DNA from: Ehretia macrophylla
Lineage: Eukaryota > Streptophyta > Magnoliopsida > Boraginales > Ehretiaceae
Assembly: GCA_037974665.1 (NCBI GenBank)
Contig: CM075778.1
Location: 25,486,001 to 25,550,000, forward strand
Reading direction: 5' to 3'
Length of the DNA stretch: 64,000 nt
Below the pieces are notes generated by a model. The model searched no databases, was not told the origin of the DNA, and was given only the letters and a program-made list of their open reading frames with translations. The position numbers were made by a program, and so were the translations under genes. Positions 47,601-60,545 of the stretch are shown here, piece after piece. The number at the start of each line of letters is the position of its first letter. Within the stretch, counting starts at the first letter, position 1.

Positions 47601-47879
47601 GTTAGTGATGACGTTAGCACCTAGGCCTATATACACTCCTCTCGCCTTCCCTCATTTATGCGAGAGAAGATTCATTTTTTCTTTTGAGAGAGAGAAATAA
47701 GATATTATTCCAAAAATGATGTTGTTTTATTATGTTAGGTATTAATAAGAGGCCAACATGTAGCAGTTCTAATTTTCTTTTTTTTTAAGTGATTGCTTTT
47801 GATCAATGATGCTATGGTATGTGGTGCATCTTATTGCAACAAAATATAGAACATTGCAATAGCCTTTCATGGGTTGATA
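44652..47879. other. AT-rich DNA with two small tandem duplications, no clear gene
   Basis: A 40-bp duplication at 46057-46136 (GATATGAGCATCCATATATT) and a 66-bp one at about 47201-47330 (GTCTACTTATTTAAGAGTGC). One exon-like piece at 46850-46902 is described with the solo LTR. Nothing else supports a gene. Confidence 0.45.
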
Positions 47880-49000
47880 ATATAACCACTATAATATATG
47901 CTATATATGTTGATATAATATTTTTAGCTTTAAAAAGGTTTACAATTTATTACGTTATTGTTTAATTTAAAATATTCAAAAATTATTTTTATTTGGTATT
48001 TAAAAAATGCTACGTAGGACTTGAAAAGTAAAAAGAAAATATCACATAGAATTTGAAATAAATAAAAATGTCACGTAAGTAAAATAGTAACACTGTTAGT
48101 TAACAATGTATAAAACACTTTATTTTTAGAAATTTAAGCCCTTTTATGGATGATTTTGAAGTTGAGGTTCTTAATTCTATATCAAATCAAGTTCAAGTCC
48201 TAAAGTGACCTTTTTACCCTTAAGTAAATAAAAATACACACACACTTAGCGTACCACACATGAGGGCAAAAAATATGGGTGCACCATATTGAATGCCAAT
48301 TTAACATATCACCCTTACATGAAGTCTTTCATTGTTTAATGCACAAATTACAAGTTTATCATTCAATTCAGTAAGTTAATCTTAAATAAACCTTGTGAAT
48401 TAATCAAAATAAATAAAAAGTTTAACTTCTATCCGAAATAAGTAAAAAGTTCAGTAGATAATCTTTTATGTATACTTTTAGCGAGTAATTTACTATTCTT
48501 CAAATTAAAAGAAAAAAGAAAACGGAAAAATGTAAATTTTCAAATCAAAGGTTTTATAAGGGTCCACCAAAATCTTAAGCAAAATACATCATAAATAAAA
48601 AGTTTAGTTCTTTAATCAAAATAAGTAAAAAGTTTAGTAGATATTTTGCCACGTATATATTTAGTGAGTAATTTATAGTTTTTTCTTTTTGTTAAATGGG
48701 TAATTTAGAGTTGTGCAAAATAAAAGAAAAAATAATTTTTTCTTTTTAAAATTTTGAATGAGGTGTAATGTCATATAATATAATTAACAAAATTCAAACT
48801 CAAAATTTTATATAACAATAAATAACATTACCAAAAAATCTTCAAGTCAAAGATTTTTATAAGTCCACCAAAATCCCAAGCAAATACAATATCATCCCAC
48901 GTAAATAGTACAAATAAACAACATAGTACACACAACAAATCTAGCCAAACACAAATAAACCATTCCAAAAATAAACCATTCCAACGCGGTTTCTTTTTCA
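47880..49000. repeat. Duplicated block, unit 2: upstream region of the LRR gene
   Basis: Left part matches 14527-14865, right part (from about 48290) matches 23497-24620. Here the two parts are nearly adjacent, so this is the older arrangement. It ends about 250 bases before the LRR start codon. Confidence 0.8.
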
Positions 49001-49254
49001 AAGTCGTCTTCTCTTCATCATCATCATCATCGTTGTCATCATCGAATAACTTTTCCTCTTCAACCCCTTTACGGGGTCAAACCTCCCACAAAACCTTCAC
49101 CACCCATTTCTCCATTTTTGCATCATCTTAATCTGCAGCATTTTGTGAAACCTCCCTTTTAATCTACGTCTTTTTTCTTTTTTCTCTTTTTTCAATAATT
49201 ACAAGTTGTTGAATTTATAAGTTTACAGCATTTTCATTAAAAAAAAATACAAAA
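49001..49254 (+). promoter_or_regulatory. 5' leader and proximal promoter of the LRR gene
   Basis: Pyrimidine-rich DNA with a TCATCA repeat (49017-49045) and CTTCACCACCCATTTC, typical of a plant 5' leader. I could not place a definite TATA box. Poly-A-rich context directly precedes the ATG. Confidence 0.5.
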
Positions 49255-52200
49255 ATGGGATGCGTCGGCAGCAAGAGCGCCGAGTCGAAGGCGAGCAGCA
49301 TGGCTCGGTGGCGATCAACTGGAATTGTTGCTTTACGTGACTCCAAATTGAAAGTATTTTCCTCTCTCTCTCTATGTATACTCTTTAATATTATTGTTTA
49401 TATTGGCCTTTTTAGGTTTTTTTGGATATTTAATCTGTTAAAATTATATTAATAGGAGCTGATTGTAGGTAAAAAATGAGTGTTCGCAATAAATGAAAAT
49501 TGGGTTTGATTTATATTAAAGTTTTGTAAGTGTACAATGTCTGAATTTATTTGAACGTGTAATCTAAATTAGAGGCTGCACCTTTTCAGAGATTACTCGA
49601 AAAATATACTATAATATCAATTTGATTACTCATGTTGTGAAATTCTATTTTTTGCAGTCACCCTTTTCAATTGAATGCTTATAATATGCTTTATATATAC
49701 ATTTGATATATGGATAATGTCACAACAAGAATGTGCAGCCAGGGGCTTCGTATGTTTGTGGTGGTTATTGACTTGTTGCATCAGCCCCTTCCGATGTGTA
49801 GAGAAGTCTTAGAACATGTGTCATTAGGAGGACATTAAAGAGGGAAAGTGAATAGTAGATTCTGGGAAAGGTTATTATGCTTAACACCTATATTTACTGA
49901 GTTATAGACAGCTGTGACACTCGTTATTTTCAAAGTCGCATGTTATTGTGGCGCTGCTTCTGAGAAATGAGTAGTTTTTTTCGCTTCTGCTTGATTGATG
50001 ATATGGCTTTGATGAAATTGAAGAAGTCCAAAATTAATCTGAGGAACATGGATTTTTTTTTTTTTTTCCATTTTTCTTTATATTTTTCAGTCACAATCCA
50101 TTACTCTTGATAAAGCTGAAACTTCTACTTATAATCTAATAGACACGAGAGAGTATAGTTGAAGGATTGAATCCTTGACCTAGATGATTGTTAATTCTCC
50201 TGTATCAAGTTGATTTAATGGTGGCGTGTGCATAAGGATTGCAATAGTCAGCTTATATTTTAATTTTTTTTCTTTAATCTGCTTACTCATCTTCTTTTAA
50301 CTTATGACTTACCAACTATATCTTCTCACACCTTGAACAGACATTTCCAGATGGAGTCCTTGACCTAGATGGATCTGTACGTACACTTGATTTGACGAAC
50401 AACAAAATAGGTACTGCCTTTCTGAAGCATTTGTTTTTTGTCTTTCTTTATTGTTCTCAAATATTGAACTGCAAACTGATTTGTGTTGCTAGCGGATTAT
50501 GTGTCTCTTGCGACTTACATCCGTATTTCTTTCTCTTTCTCTCGCCATTGTTATATTGAGCAATTAAATTGTTTGGAGGGGGAGAAAGGTGTTGGTTTTT
50601 AGTCTTTTAACTGTTATTAGCATCTATCTATTTCTCCTTCAATGTTGCTTTATCTTAACCTTATATCTTCTTTATTTATTGTTGTTGCAGCTGATATTCC
50701 AATGGAGATCAGCAAATTAATTAACTTGCAAAGGATGGTGAGAACTCTATATAGCAATTTGTACTTATCTGTTACTGTATGATCCCAAATTTCATAGGCT
50801 GTTTTAGTCGGGGTATTGTTGGAAATAACTTTTGTCTGGTATCATAATCAATAAAGAAAATTATCATAGGCTGTTCTAGAATGTTTTGCTGGCACAAATG
50901 TTGACAATCAGGTTAACCTCAATAAAAATCGCATTGGCATATAAGTCACAAATTGCTTTTCTTTTGTTACTAGTACGATTCAGCAAGAGATAAATCAAGT
51001 ACGTAAGAAAGCTGCGAAAATGTGGCAGGAATTGATTTAGCTTGTTAGTGCCTTGTTTGCTTGTAACTTTCCTGAAGAATACCAACTTGCAAAGCAGTGC
51101 TTGATCGGGAATTAGGAACTATAGAGACGACAAAGAAGCATGGCTTTTGAAGGGTGACATAATTCTATTCATATTTTTCTTTTTGTCAGACTTATAAGCT
51201 TGATTTGGATACATCGTGAAGAAGCATGACTGGCAGCTACAAATAGCTCTACCTGATGATGGCTTTATCTTTTGCACACAGGTGTCCAACCTTTGATGAG
51301 AGAATCATAATAGACAGTATATAGCACTCTTTGAGTGCTTCCAGTTTCAAGTGTTGGACGCTCAAGTTAAAAGACAAAAACCCAAAAGAGAGAATCATTG
51401 GAGGAAACTAATTATTCTTATAAAGAACTTGGGCCTTTCTTAATTAAAATTTGTCTAAAGAAAAGCACTGAGCTATTTTGGCTGCATTTTTTATGGTGGT
51501 ATTGTCTTTTGGTGGGTGAAATAATGGCCCTGTTATTATCAAAGATCAACTTTAAAAACCTCTGTTTTCCCTTTTCCTACTACCAGAAAAGAAACAGATA
51601 GGTTTTGAGATTCTCTTACTTAATGCAGCTCTTTTAGTAGAAACATCTCTCTACATATTGATATGTATGTGTGCGTAACCACATTTCGATCTCTTCGCTA
51701 AAGTTTCAGAAGGTTTCCTCAAAGCATCCCTCCTTGGGGAGGGAGGAAGGAGCTTGATTTAGGATCTGGGTATACTTCTTAAACAGTGAACCAACTGTGT
51801 AAGGGTCTTGAGCATAATGGTAATCTTTTAGCTATAGAGAAGAAGAGATGACTCATCGATTGTGACTGGGTCAACCATCTCCCTTTTGAATATGAGTTAC
51901 TCTATGGTATTACATGCTGATATTTGATTGATTCCTTGAATTCATAATTGTTCTCTTTGATAATTTGTCTACCTGGGTCTTTCACCAGTATGTTTATGAT
52001 TTTGAGTTATTCTCTTGTTCCTTAATCATCTGTGATAGTTGAAGGATATTCTTCCATTAAGAAATAGAAGGTCATTTTGTCCTGTTAGATGATTTAGAAG
52101 AATGTATTCTGGTAGTGCAGTACTTAAAACATTATAACTCTTTCTTCTTCAGATATTTGCAGATAATCTTATTGAGCGGCTTCCAATGAACCTGGGGAAA

Positions 52201-55104
52201 CTTAAGTCCTTGAAAGTTCTGACACTTGATGGGAATCGTGTTACCACATTGCCTGATGAATGTAATTTCCTAACTTGATGAGTAAGAGCATAACGTATTG
52301 AATTTATCTGCTTACGTGGTTTAAATATATTAGATTTTCTCTCAATCACAAATAGTAAAGTTTTTATTTCTGCAAAGTTGATGATATCCGTATTCTTGCT
52401 AACATGAATTTCATGTATTCAGTGGGTCAATTGGTGAAACTTGAAAGGCTATCAATCTCTGCAAATCTGTTGGTGCACTTGCCTGAAACCATAGGGAGTT
52501 TACGCAATGTGAGTATATTATTATCTTTTTATGAATCTACTTATATGACCCTGAAATCTTTCTAGCTAATTTCATTGCAGATTTTTGCTTTCATCTTCCT
52601 ATTTTTTCACCAAATCTACCCTTAGCTCCTTAATAATTACCTGGTCCTCGAAGTCCTGTTTTCTGCCTCACATTAATTATGGTGATAGTTTCCATGTTCA
52701 CATACATGCTTTTTTGCAAATGTAAGACGTAGAACTCTAAATGCAAATTGTCTGACTCTGCAGTTGGTGTTGTTGAACGTGTCAAATAACAAGTTAAAGT
52801 TTCTTCCGGAATCAATTGGCAGTTGTTTCTCTCTGGAAGAACTACAAGCAAATGGTACTTTCAGGTCTACCCTTACATATGATGCATTCTCACTTAGTTT
52901 TTTCCCTCTTTAAGATTAATGTCAGATCTTTGCGTGTGACTGTCTAAACAACGAGTACTTTCCCTTGTAATTAATGTAACATTACTCATATTTATATCGT
53001 CTCAACGTTCATAAGCTTGATATGTGGTGCAGTATGTGTCAATTGATAGTTGTCTATCTTTTTCTTTTCATTTCATATGACTATTTGGGATCACAATTTC
53101 TCTCAGTTTATTTGCTGGATCGCCATAGCAATTTGCTTCTTGTCATATAGATGTTACTTATTGCTTTACTTTAGGTGCTGAAGCAGAAGAGTACAATATT
53201 AATCTCATTATATGTCTTTTATGAGCTCAAAGACATCTAATTGGCAATACGGTTGGGAAACTGAAACTGAACATTAAATTTAAGTTTTTCCCATGTTGTT
53301 TTGCTTCTCTCCTGCTGTTTCTCCTTCCTTTTCGATCTTTTAGTTCCCTAATCAAGTGCTTTATGAGCAAATTTGTGCTAATTAATTATTAGACATCCAT
53401 TCTTATGGTCAGACCCTCAAGGAAGTCCTAATGGGTATCAGGGACCATGGATTTACTAAATGATGTGAGACCTATGTTGCATAGTTATGTATAAAGTTGT
53501 CAGTTTACCCTTCAAGTTGTTTTAGCTTTTCTCGTTGCCCCCTAAAAGTTTAACAATGCTAGCTTAGCCCTTACGTTGGATATGTATAAATAAGTCCAGA
53601 AAGCTTTTCTCTTACTGAAGTTTAGAGAGGGTTGATTGAATATCCATGCAAGTCCAGAAAGCTTTCTGCACACTGTGCGGGCACATTTACCAGTTTTGAC
53701 AATTTTTTTTTTCTTTATGAAAAATTAATTTGACAAGATGTGTTTCTTTATAATTTTACACAAGACATAATGGTTTATCTGCACGTGTAAGCATACAACC
53801 TGGTTCTGTAGCGGAGCTGGAGCTAAGGACATCTTGTATCGCCTCTTATACTTAAAGATAATGATAGTCAGTCACTATCAGATTAGAGGACTCTATGATG
53901 TTCCCCTCGCAAAAATACACTAATATTGAGGCTATTTGTTGTCATTGAAGCCTGAACTGGCTGGGGTTTGAATCATAGGGACTTGTTCTAATGCAAGCTT
54001 AGTGATTATATATGTTTTCTCTGCCTTTTTTTATTCTTTTTCAAATTGGTGTTTTCCTTCAATTTTGTTCTTCTTACTCAGGATCATGTTTTTGAGTTTC
54101 AGGAAATTCTATAGAAGAACTTCCTGCTTCAGTATGCAATCTCGTACACCTCAAGTCACTCAGCTTGAATAATAACAATGTGCAACAGGTATTGGTATAT
54201 TTTCAACTTTATTATTCTTTCTCAAACTGCTGAATGTGTACAAATATGGGGAAAATCCATTTTGCAGCATGAGTTCTTCACAAAGTCCCCCATGAGAAGA
54301 CAAGTAAATCCTAAAGTTCATGGGGGACTTTGTGAAGAACTCATGGGGTAAAATGGCATTAACTCGTATAAATATAGTTGCACCATTTCCGCCTCATTCT
54401 ACTGATTTTCTACCTTCGATTCATAAACTTATACTAAGTACTAACTACGTCACACAGATTATGATTTTCTTTTTCTCTGTTACAAGGAAGGGGAGGGGGC
54501 TTCAATTATTTCTTTGTCCAGTGATAGCATCTTCAAGTGAATGCTCATAACTTCATAGTTTGACAAATCATTGCCGAAGTTAGGCTTGTTCCTGGTCCAC
54601 CTCCACTAGTAGTAATAATTAATAGGATAAATCTGTGAGATGGTGAATTTTAGGCACCATAAATAGTTGGGTCCAGTGTCTTATGACTCGATTTTCTCCT
54701 TTTCCAAAATCAGAATCACTATGTCTTGAATGTTCCCTAGTTTGTATTTAAAGACTGAAGTTAATGCGATTGTAAAATAGGTAATAGAATTGATATGCTA
54801 ATGTTGTCAAGCCTCATTGTACAGATACCTCCAAGCTTATTGAGAGAATGCAAGAGTCTACAGAATATAGCTCTCCATAACAATCCCATTTCTATGGATC
54901 AGTTTCAACAGGTGAATCACTCTTTTTCAGTAATGAATAGTAGAATCACTGAAATCGTCGAGCCTTAATTATTATTTTGATGTTTTCTCTTAGATGGAAG
55001 GATACCAAGAATTTGAAGCTCGGAGAAGAAAGAAGTTCGACAAACAGATAGATGCAAATGTGATGATTAGTTCCAAAGGGCTTGATGAGGGTGTTGATCT
55101 ATAA
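49255..55104 (+). CDS. Leucine-rich-repeat protein, LRRC57-like (261 aa, nine exons)
   Basis: Exons: 49255-49353, 50341-50410, 50691-50737, 52153-52261, 52423-52508, 52764-52854, 54103-54188, 54825-54911, 54994-55104; all junctions are GT-AG and keep frame to a stop at 55102-55104. The protein starts MGCVGSK, a clear N-myristoylation (Gly2) and probable palmitoylation (Cys3) signal, so it is likely membrane-anchored from the cytosol. About eight LRRs of 23 residues (L-x-x-L-x-L-x-x-N-x-I-x-x-L-P type) span residues 40-225, and several introns fall at similar places in successive repeats, as in this family. The tail (Q-E-F-E-A-R-R-R-K-K-F-D-K-Q) is basic, ending D-E-G-V-D-L. The length and the whole layout match conserved plant LRRC57-like proteins of about 260 residues. 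Such LRRs bind protein partners; the partner here is unknown. Confidence 0.93.
54257..54356. repeat. Perfect 28-bp hairpin within LRR intron 7
   Basis: 54268-54295 and 54318-54345 are exact inverse copies (CATGAGTTCTTCACAAAG is the outer part), separated by 22 bases; imperfect pairing extends about 11 more bases outward (CCATTTTGCAG against CCATTTTACCC). A short MITE or a small-RNA precursor is possible. Confidence 0.85.
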
Positions 55105-55990
55105 TACTTTCTGCACCATAAAGTCTTTGTAAGTGTATGGCTTGGCATTCTTATAAGTTGTTATTAGCTTTTAGATATCTAGCCGTTTCTCTCATTCTCA
55201 ATCTTCACTTGAAAAACTATTATTTACTCTTTTTGTCATTGTACAATTTTTGTCATTGATCAATATTTTACTTGGAGAAATGGTTCGGTACGCCTTTCTT
55301 CTAATTCCTTTAGTTTTCTATTCTTATATTTTTGGTGAAATGGTCTGTAAAAATGCAAGTTCTCTACTTCCCATGTCTCTATTGAGGCGAGACAATTGAT
55401 GATATGCACGTATATGAACGACACATGCAGAACATGTATGAATGTGCCAGCTACTTAATTTATTCTCCTTGTGAGTGTGTTGAACATGCTGAATTTAATT
55501 TACGGAATTGAAACTTGACCCCTATATGCCTGCACACCCTTGGGCACATCCACCTCTGCTAGCAGAACTCGTTTATAATTTCTGGATCAAAAATCATTTG
55601 AAAGGTAGTCTGCTACTCTCGACTGGGGGTTTACAAAAAGCTATACAATATCTCCTGTATCTCTTTACCCTCCGGTGTCTAAGAATGATTAGCTTGTTAT
55701 TCGTCACTCTGATGTTTATTCACCGCTTGATCTAATATTCATTCGTTTCTTTTCCTGGAATTGCAGTATGACCAGCATCGAAGCTGTTTTCGATCTGAGA
55801 AACGTAGCTGCTTTTCACCATATGACCTCTTCCAGTTGTGGCTTGATCTTTCGATGGCGTATAGCATCCTTTCCGCCTGACAAAGCTGATTTTACCAAGG
55901 CCGAGGACCAAGTAATTGCTAGAAAAATCCTTGCCAGGATTATTACCCTCACTTGTTGATTTTCGACGATGTCAAGTGTAAATTTTCCTG
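55105..55990 (+). other. 3' UTR of the LRR gene, probably with an intron
   Basis: A good donor (CTTT|GTAAGTG) at 55129 and acceptor (AATTGCAG) ending at 55766 suggest a 3' UTR intron of 638 bp, 24 bases after the stop. That is closer than the roughly 50-base distance usually needed to trigger nonsense-mediated decay. The frame at 55768-55959 would then be untranslated. Confidence 0.45.
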
Positions 55991-58900
55991 GTTTGTGGTC
56001 GTGTTTTGTATATGAAACAATTGCTCTAGACCCACATCCTAACGAAGTTCATATTTGATAGCTTATTTTCAATGGCTTCTCCATATCAATTTATGTTATG
56101 TACTAGACCTAAATTGTTGCCAAGTTATTATTCTACCTTTTTCAATGGCTTCTACATATCAATTGATGTTATGTACTACACAAAACATAAATAAATAAAT
56201 ATATATATATATATATATATATATTTAATCTAAAGGAGGCGAAGCTAGGGATTTTAACTAAGTGTGATCTAAGGGGAAGTAGGACCCCTTTATTCATCTC
56301 CGAAAGCTTATGCAACTGCATGGGAATATTACTAAGCATATTTAGATTTTTTTCCCCTCCCATCTCCCCCATTCTCTCCCTGCCCCCCAAACCCCAAAAG
56401 GACTTGAACCTTGGCTGTCCACTTGCCAGTGAGTGTGGCCCAGTGGTTTTTGGTTTTTGTATTTTTTATCTAATTGGCGACATGTTTTATTCCTCTGTTC
56501 TTGCCTTAATAGTAATAAGTTCTAAAGATACACAACTGCAAATTACTTGTCAAAATATGGGATAGAAAAAAAAATTATAATTCAATGTAATTTACTAAAA
56601 TACAATTCATTTAGTACTGGCTCTAAAATTCCCTAAAAAGTTCAATAGTTTGAAACAAGCAGTTAAATGAGTAAGAAAAAGAAGCCCACAATGACCATAA
56701 TGTAAAATCTCATCATTTAAACTAAAATATGTCATTCATTTAGAGCCTTCAAAATTATTGATTTAGACCTTGTGTATTTTGAAAATTGAGACTTATACTC
56801 CTTAGGGTAAATTTTTGGTTCACGATTGTAAATCATGATAGACAAATACCACGTGCCCAATTCTTTGAATATTAAAAAGTGAGTTCTTTTTTTTTCTCCT
56901 TGTAAAGTTTAATACTTGTGGTATAATGTTTTTGCAAGCTTTAATTTTTTTTTTCAAGGGAAACATTAGAATTTTTCAATTTGATCCCATAGTTTTTGGG
57001 TATTAGCTATAGTGTACTTGTATATGACTTGTGCTAGCACACCTCACTTTTTATTTTCAGAGGTAATCAAATTTTGTCATGAAACTTTCAATTAAAATTT
57101 TTGTTGACAAATTTTATAATTTTAGGGGATTTAAGGAGGATCTCCAAATGTTATGTAAGCTATGTATTATCTTATGATAACTAAAAAGTATGTTCACATG
57201 CATTCGAAATTATTGTTGAATTTGGTAGATGTTGTTGTTCATTTATATCTCATGTCTAATTTAAATATGTTTTGATTATGTCCTTCCAATTATATAAAGT
57301 ATGTGATTTGGTGTAGACTTGGTCAAGTAATTTATGTGTACACTCATTATAAATCTGATTGGAATGTTTATTACAGAAATGACATGCACTATTGTTATCA
57401 ATTTTCTAGTCAATGCATGCGACATTTAACAAGATGTAAAGGGCCATAGCATAGTTATGTCAATTCTGTATGATTTTATATGATGGTAAATAGTCAAAAA
57501 GGGCAATAAAACATAAGAACAAATTTACACATAAAAGGGCCTAAATGAGCATTGACTCATTCTATCTCTCCTCTACCTTTTTGGGATGAGGCCCATCTAT
57601 TAGCTTATTACCATAAGGATGTCTAATGCCTAGCTAAAGCCAAGGATGGAAAAGGTTTCTGCCAATCCCACCAACTAATCGAAGGCTATTGCTTCCGTCT
57701 TCCAACCATCTAAGACCGGATTCAATAGCAGCTCTCTCCTTTTTGAGAATAATGGGGTCTATTTCACATTTTTAGATAGTTCAAGAGTAACATTTCTCCA
57801 AACTCTTGATCTAAAATTCATGGAAAGAGTTGATCATAAATGATTATCTACTTGAGCTCCTCAGCAATCTATAGGGAGAGCATGAAATTAGCACAAGTCA
57901 ACATGAGATCAACTGGATCAATTGTAACCCTACAATCATATTCCAATTCCACATAGCCAACCAAATAAATAGAATATTAGCCAAAAATGGGGGAGTGAAC
58001 AAATGAAATATTAGTGGAGATGGTAAAATATGTTGAAACCTTTTAGAGAAAAAAAAAAATCAAAGGGAAACCAAAAGAAGGGAAATAACAACCAAAGCCA
58101 ACTTTTTAGCCTCTTCTATTTGGATTTGAATTAGAGGCTTAAGTAGTTTATAGGAAGAATATTTTTAAAATCTAAGAATTGAGAAATATAGAAAGACTAG
58201 GCATTTCATATGAATAGCAATCACATTCAATATTTTGGATGATGAAACCATATTCCTAATGCCTTGGATTATCGAAAGATATTAAAAGCCTTGGCAATTT
58301 TTGAGAAGATAGCCTACAAAGGATAATCATATTCTGAAAGCCTTGGATGACTGAAAAGTAGAGAAAGTCAAGAAAATTCCTATTAAGGCATAACTTTTTT
58401 TGCAAAACAAACTCTCTATGAGAGAACAATTAGTTTTTGCTAGATAAGTAATAGTGCCTTGTTTGTGGTAGAGATGGAAGCACATTTGATTTATAACCTA
58501 CAAGTTAATAGTGTCTTCCTCTCTATTCCCTCCCATCTTCGTGATACATTATTAGTCAATAACCAATCAGGAATGTAATGAAAATAGAAAGGAAAGAAGA
58601 AGAAGCAAATTTTGAAGGTAATTTTTTTTAAAAAGTGTAACATTATCTCCTAATGCAAAAAATATAGAAAACATTATATAGATACTTATAATTATAACGC
58701 GGTTTTTTCTTAAAAGATATGTGAAAAAATACTTGTCCAAAAAGTACAAAAGGGAAAACACTTGTGTTCATTCATACAGGTATTATAAGAATTTACTTGC
58801 TATTTTATAACACAATCTCTTAAATAACTTAAATAAATGTTATTGATATATGCAATTTTAAACTAGATTTGTTAGTAAGAATTCCTAAATTTTAAGGAGA

Positions 58901-60048
58901 AAGAAAACAACAAATAGTTACCAATGCATCTCATTGGAAGATCAAAACTTCCATGAATATATTACTTTTATAATTCTTTCTTTTCCCATGGTCATATTTT
59001 TTTGTAAAAATCTTCTTTTCAATAAACTTTTCAACCTACACAAGCGCACACATACTAGATCTAATCTGAGCATGCAATGTTTGCTAGTAGAACTCTTTGA
59101 AACAAAGAAAACAAAGGATTAGCATAGAATAGAAATTTGGGGTGGTTGATTTCTATCTCTAATACTTTTTTTGACCACTGGAGACCGGTGTAGCCCGATC
59201 ACCCCTTGGTAAAACTCTGGATTTCTACCTCTAATACTTAGAAAGATGTTGTTGTACCCTACTACTTTTGAGGTGGCATTCAATGATCACTAGTTTAGAA
59301 ATAATAATTAATATAGGTTAAGTATAATCAGTACAATAAACATGATCATTCACATTATTCAACAATATACTTTAGAAACAATAATTATATAATTTTTTTT
59401 TAATTTCCAAAGTTTTAGTAATTTAATAATTGATATTTTACTTGATTATTTTTTCCATTAGTGTTTTGCATTCATTGCTATTTTAATATAGTTATTATGA
59501 TATTTTAGTAATAAGTTTTATTATACAGACAAATACCATGGGTTATTGAACCTAGTAGCAAGATGAATCATAAATAAGCTTTGGCACTCTAGTCTTTAAT
59601 AGAGCTCCCTCACTACCTTATCATTAAAATTTTGGGTGACTTTGGGTTTTGGAACTATATTAAATTTTTTTTAGACGTACTTTTGGGTATAACTTGATTA
59701 AAAAAATTAAAAATCGCACTTTGTTCACTAAAAAAGTTTAGGAAATTTATTTTATCCTAAAATTTTAATTTTCTCAAATTGTTCTACACAAAGGCTATTA
59801 TTTTTTAACATCGTCAAACAAACTGATGTCCATTTCCATTATTACCCGTGCATATCATATGCTTCTTTTGACATTTAATTTAGTTAGGTAATTAGATTAT
59901 GTTGAATTATTATTTTTTTTGTGAAAAAAGAAATTTAGTGAAGAGTAAATAATTACATGATAAAAGTCGAAACCCAAATATAAAGTAATAAAGCCCAGCT
60001 ACAAAGAGAGAAAAACCAAACAACTGGGCTAGTAAAAGCTACCACTAA
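55991..60048. other. Intergenic DNA, no gene recognised
   Basis: AT-rich with an (AT)n microsatellite at 56198-56224. Short frames such as 58567-58761 and 58934-59122 lack any protein character. I see no RNA gene. The 57.5-58.4 kb part is less AT-rich and has words such as GCCTTGGAT repeated (about 58262, 58288, 58341), but no structure I can name. Confidence 0.5.
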
Positions 60049-60374
60049 GGCTATCCTTACCAGAGTCTTTAAAATAGACACTCTGGTATCGTATAATTAT
60101 TACATAATATAGTTCATTTGGTGAAACAAAAATTTATAAAGTAGATATTAAAATCACCAAAAGTGGGCCTAGGTCTCTAAAAAGTACAGAATCTCTAAAA
60201 ATGTTAACAAATTTGTTAATATTTTTAGAGACTCTGTATTTTTTAGAGACTCGGGCCTACTTTTGGTGATTTTAATATATACTTTATGAATTTTTATTTC
60301 ACCAAATGAACTATATTACGTAATAATTGTACAATACCAGAGTTTCTATTTTAGAGACTCTGGTAAGGACAGCC
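60049..60374. mobile_element. Palindromic PIF/Tourist-like MITE, 326 bp
   Basis: Ends GGCTATCCTTACCAGAGTC and, inverted, GGCTGTCCTTACCAGAGTC; TAA flanks it at 60046-60048 and 60375-60377. The two arms of about 160 bp pair almost end to end around GTTAACAAATTTGTTAA (about 60205-60221), so it can form a full hairpin. Confidence 0.85.
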
Positions 60375-60545
60375 TAAATAAGGTTGAATGTTAACATTTT
60401 TAGAGACCTAGGCCCACTTTTGGTGATTTTAATATTTACTTTATGGATTTTTGTTTAACTAAATAAACTATATTACGTAATAATTATGCGATATCAGAAT
60501 CTCTATTTTAGAGACTCTGGTAAGGATAACCTAAATAAGGTTGAA
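60375..60545. repeat. Tandem copy of the right half of the MITE
   Basis: Repeats the right arm (GGCCCACTTTTGGTGATTT to CTCTGGTAAGGATAACC) plus the flank TAAATAAGGTTGAA, which occurs at both 60375 and 60530. It arose by tandem duplication of half-element plus flank, not by a second insertion. Confidence 0.8.

Noticed and set aside
55768-55959. 63-aa frame after the LRR gene
   Set aside because: It begins one base after a good splice acceptor and fits an untranslated last exon; no conserved protein character.
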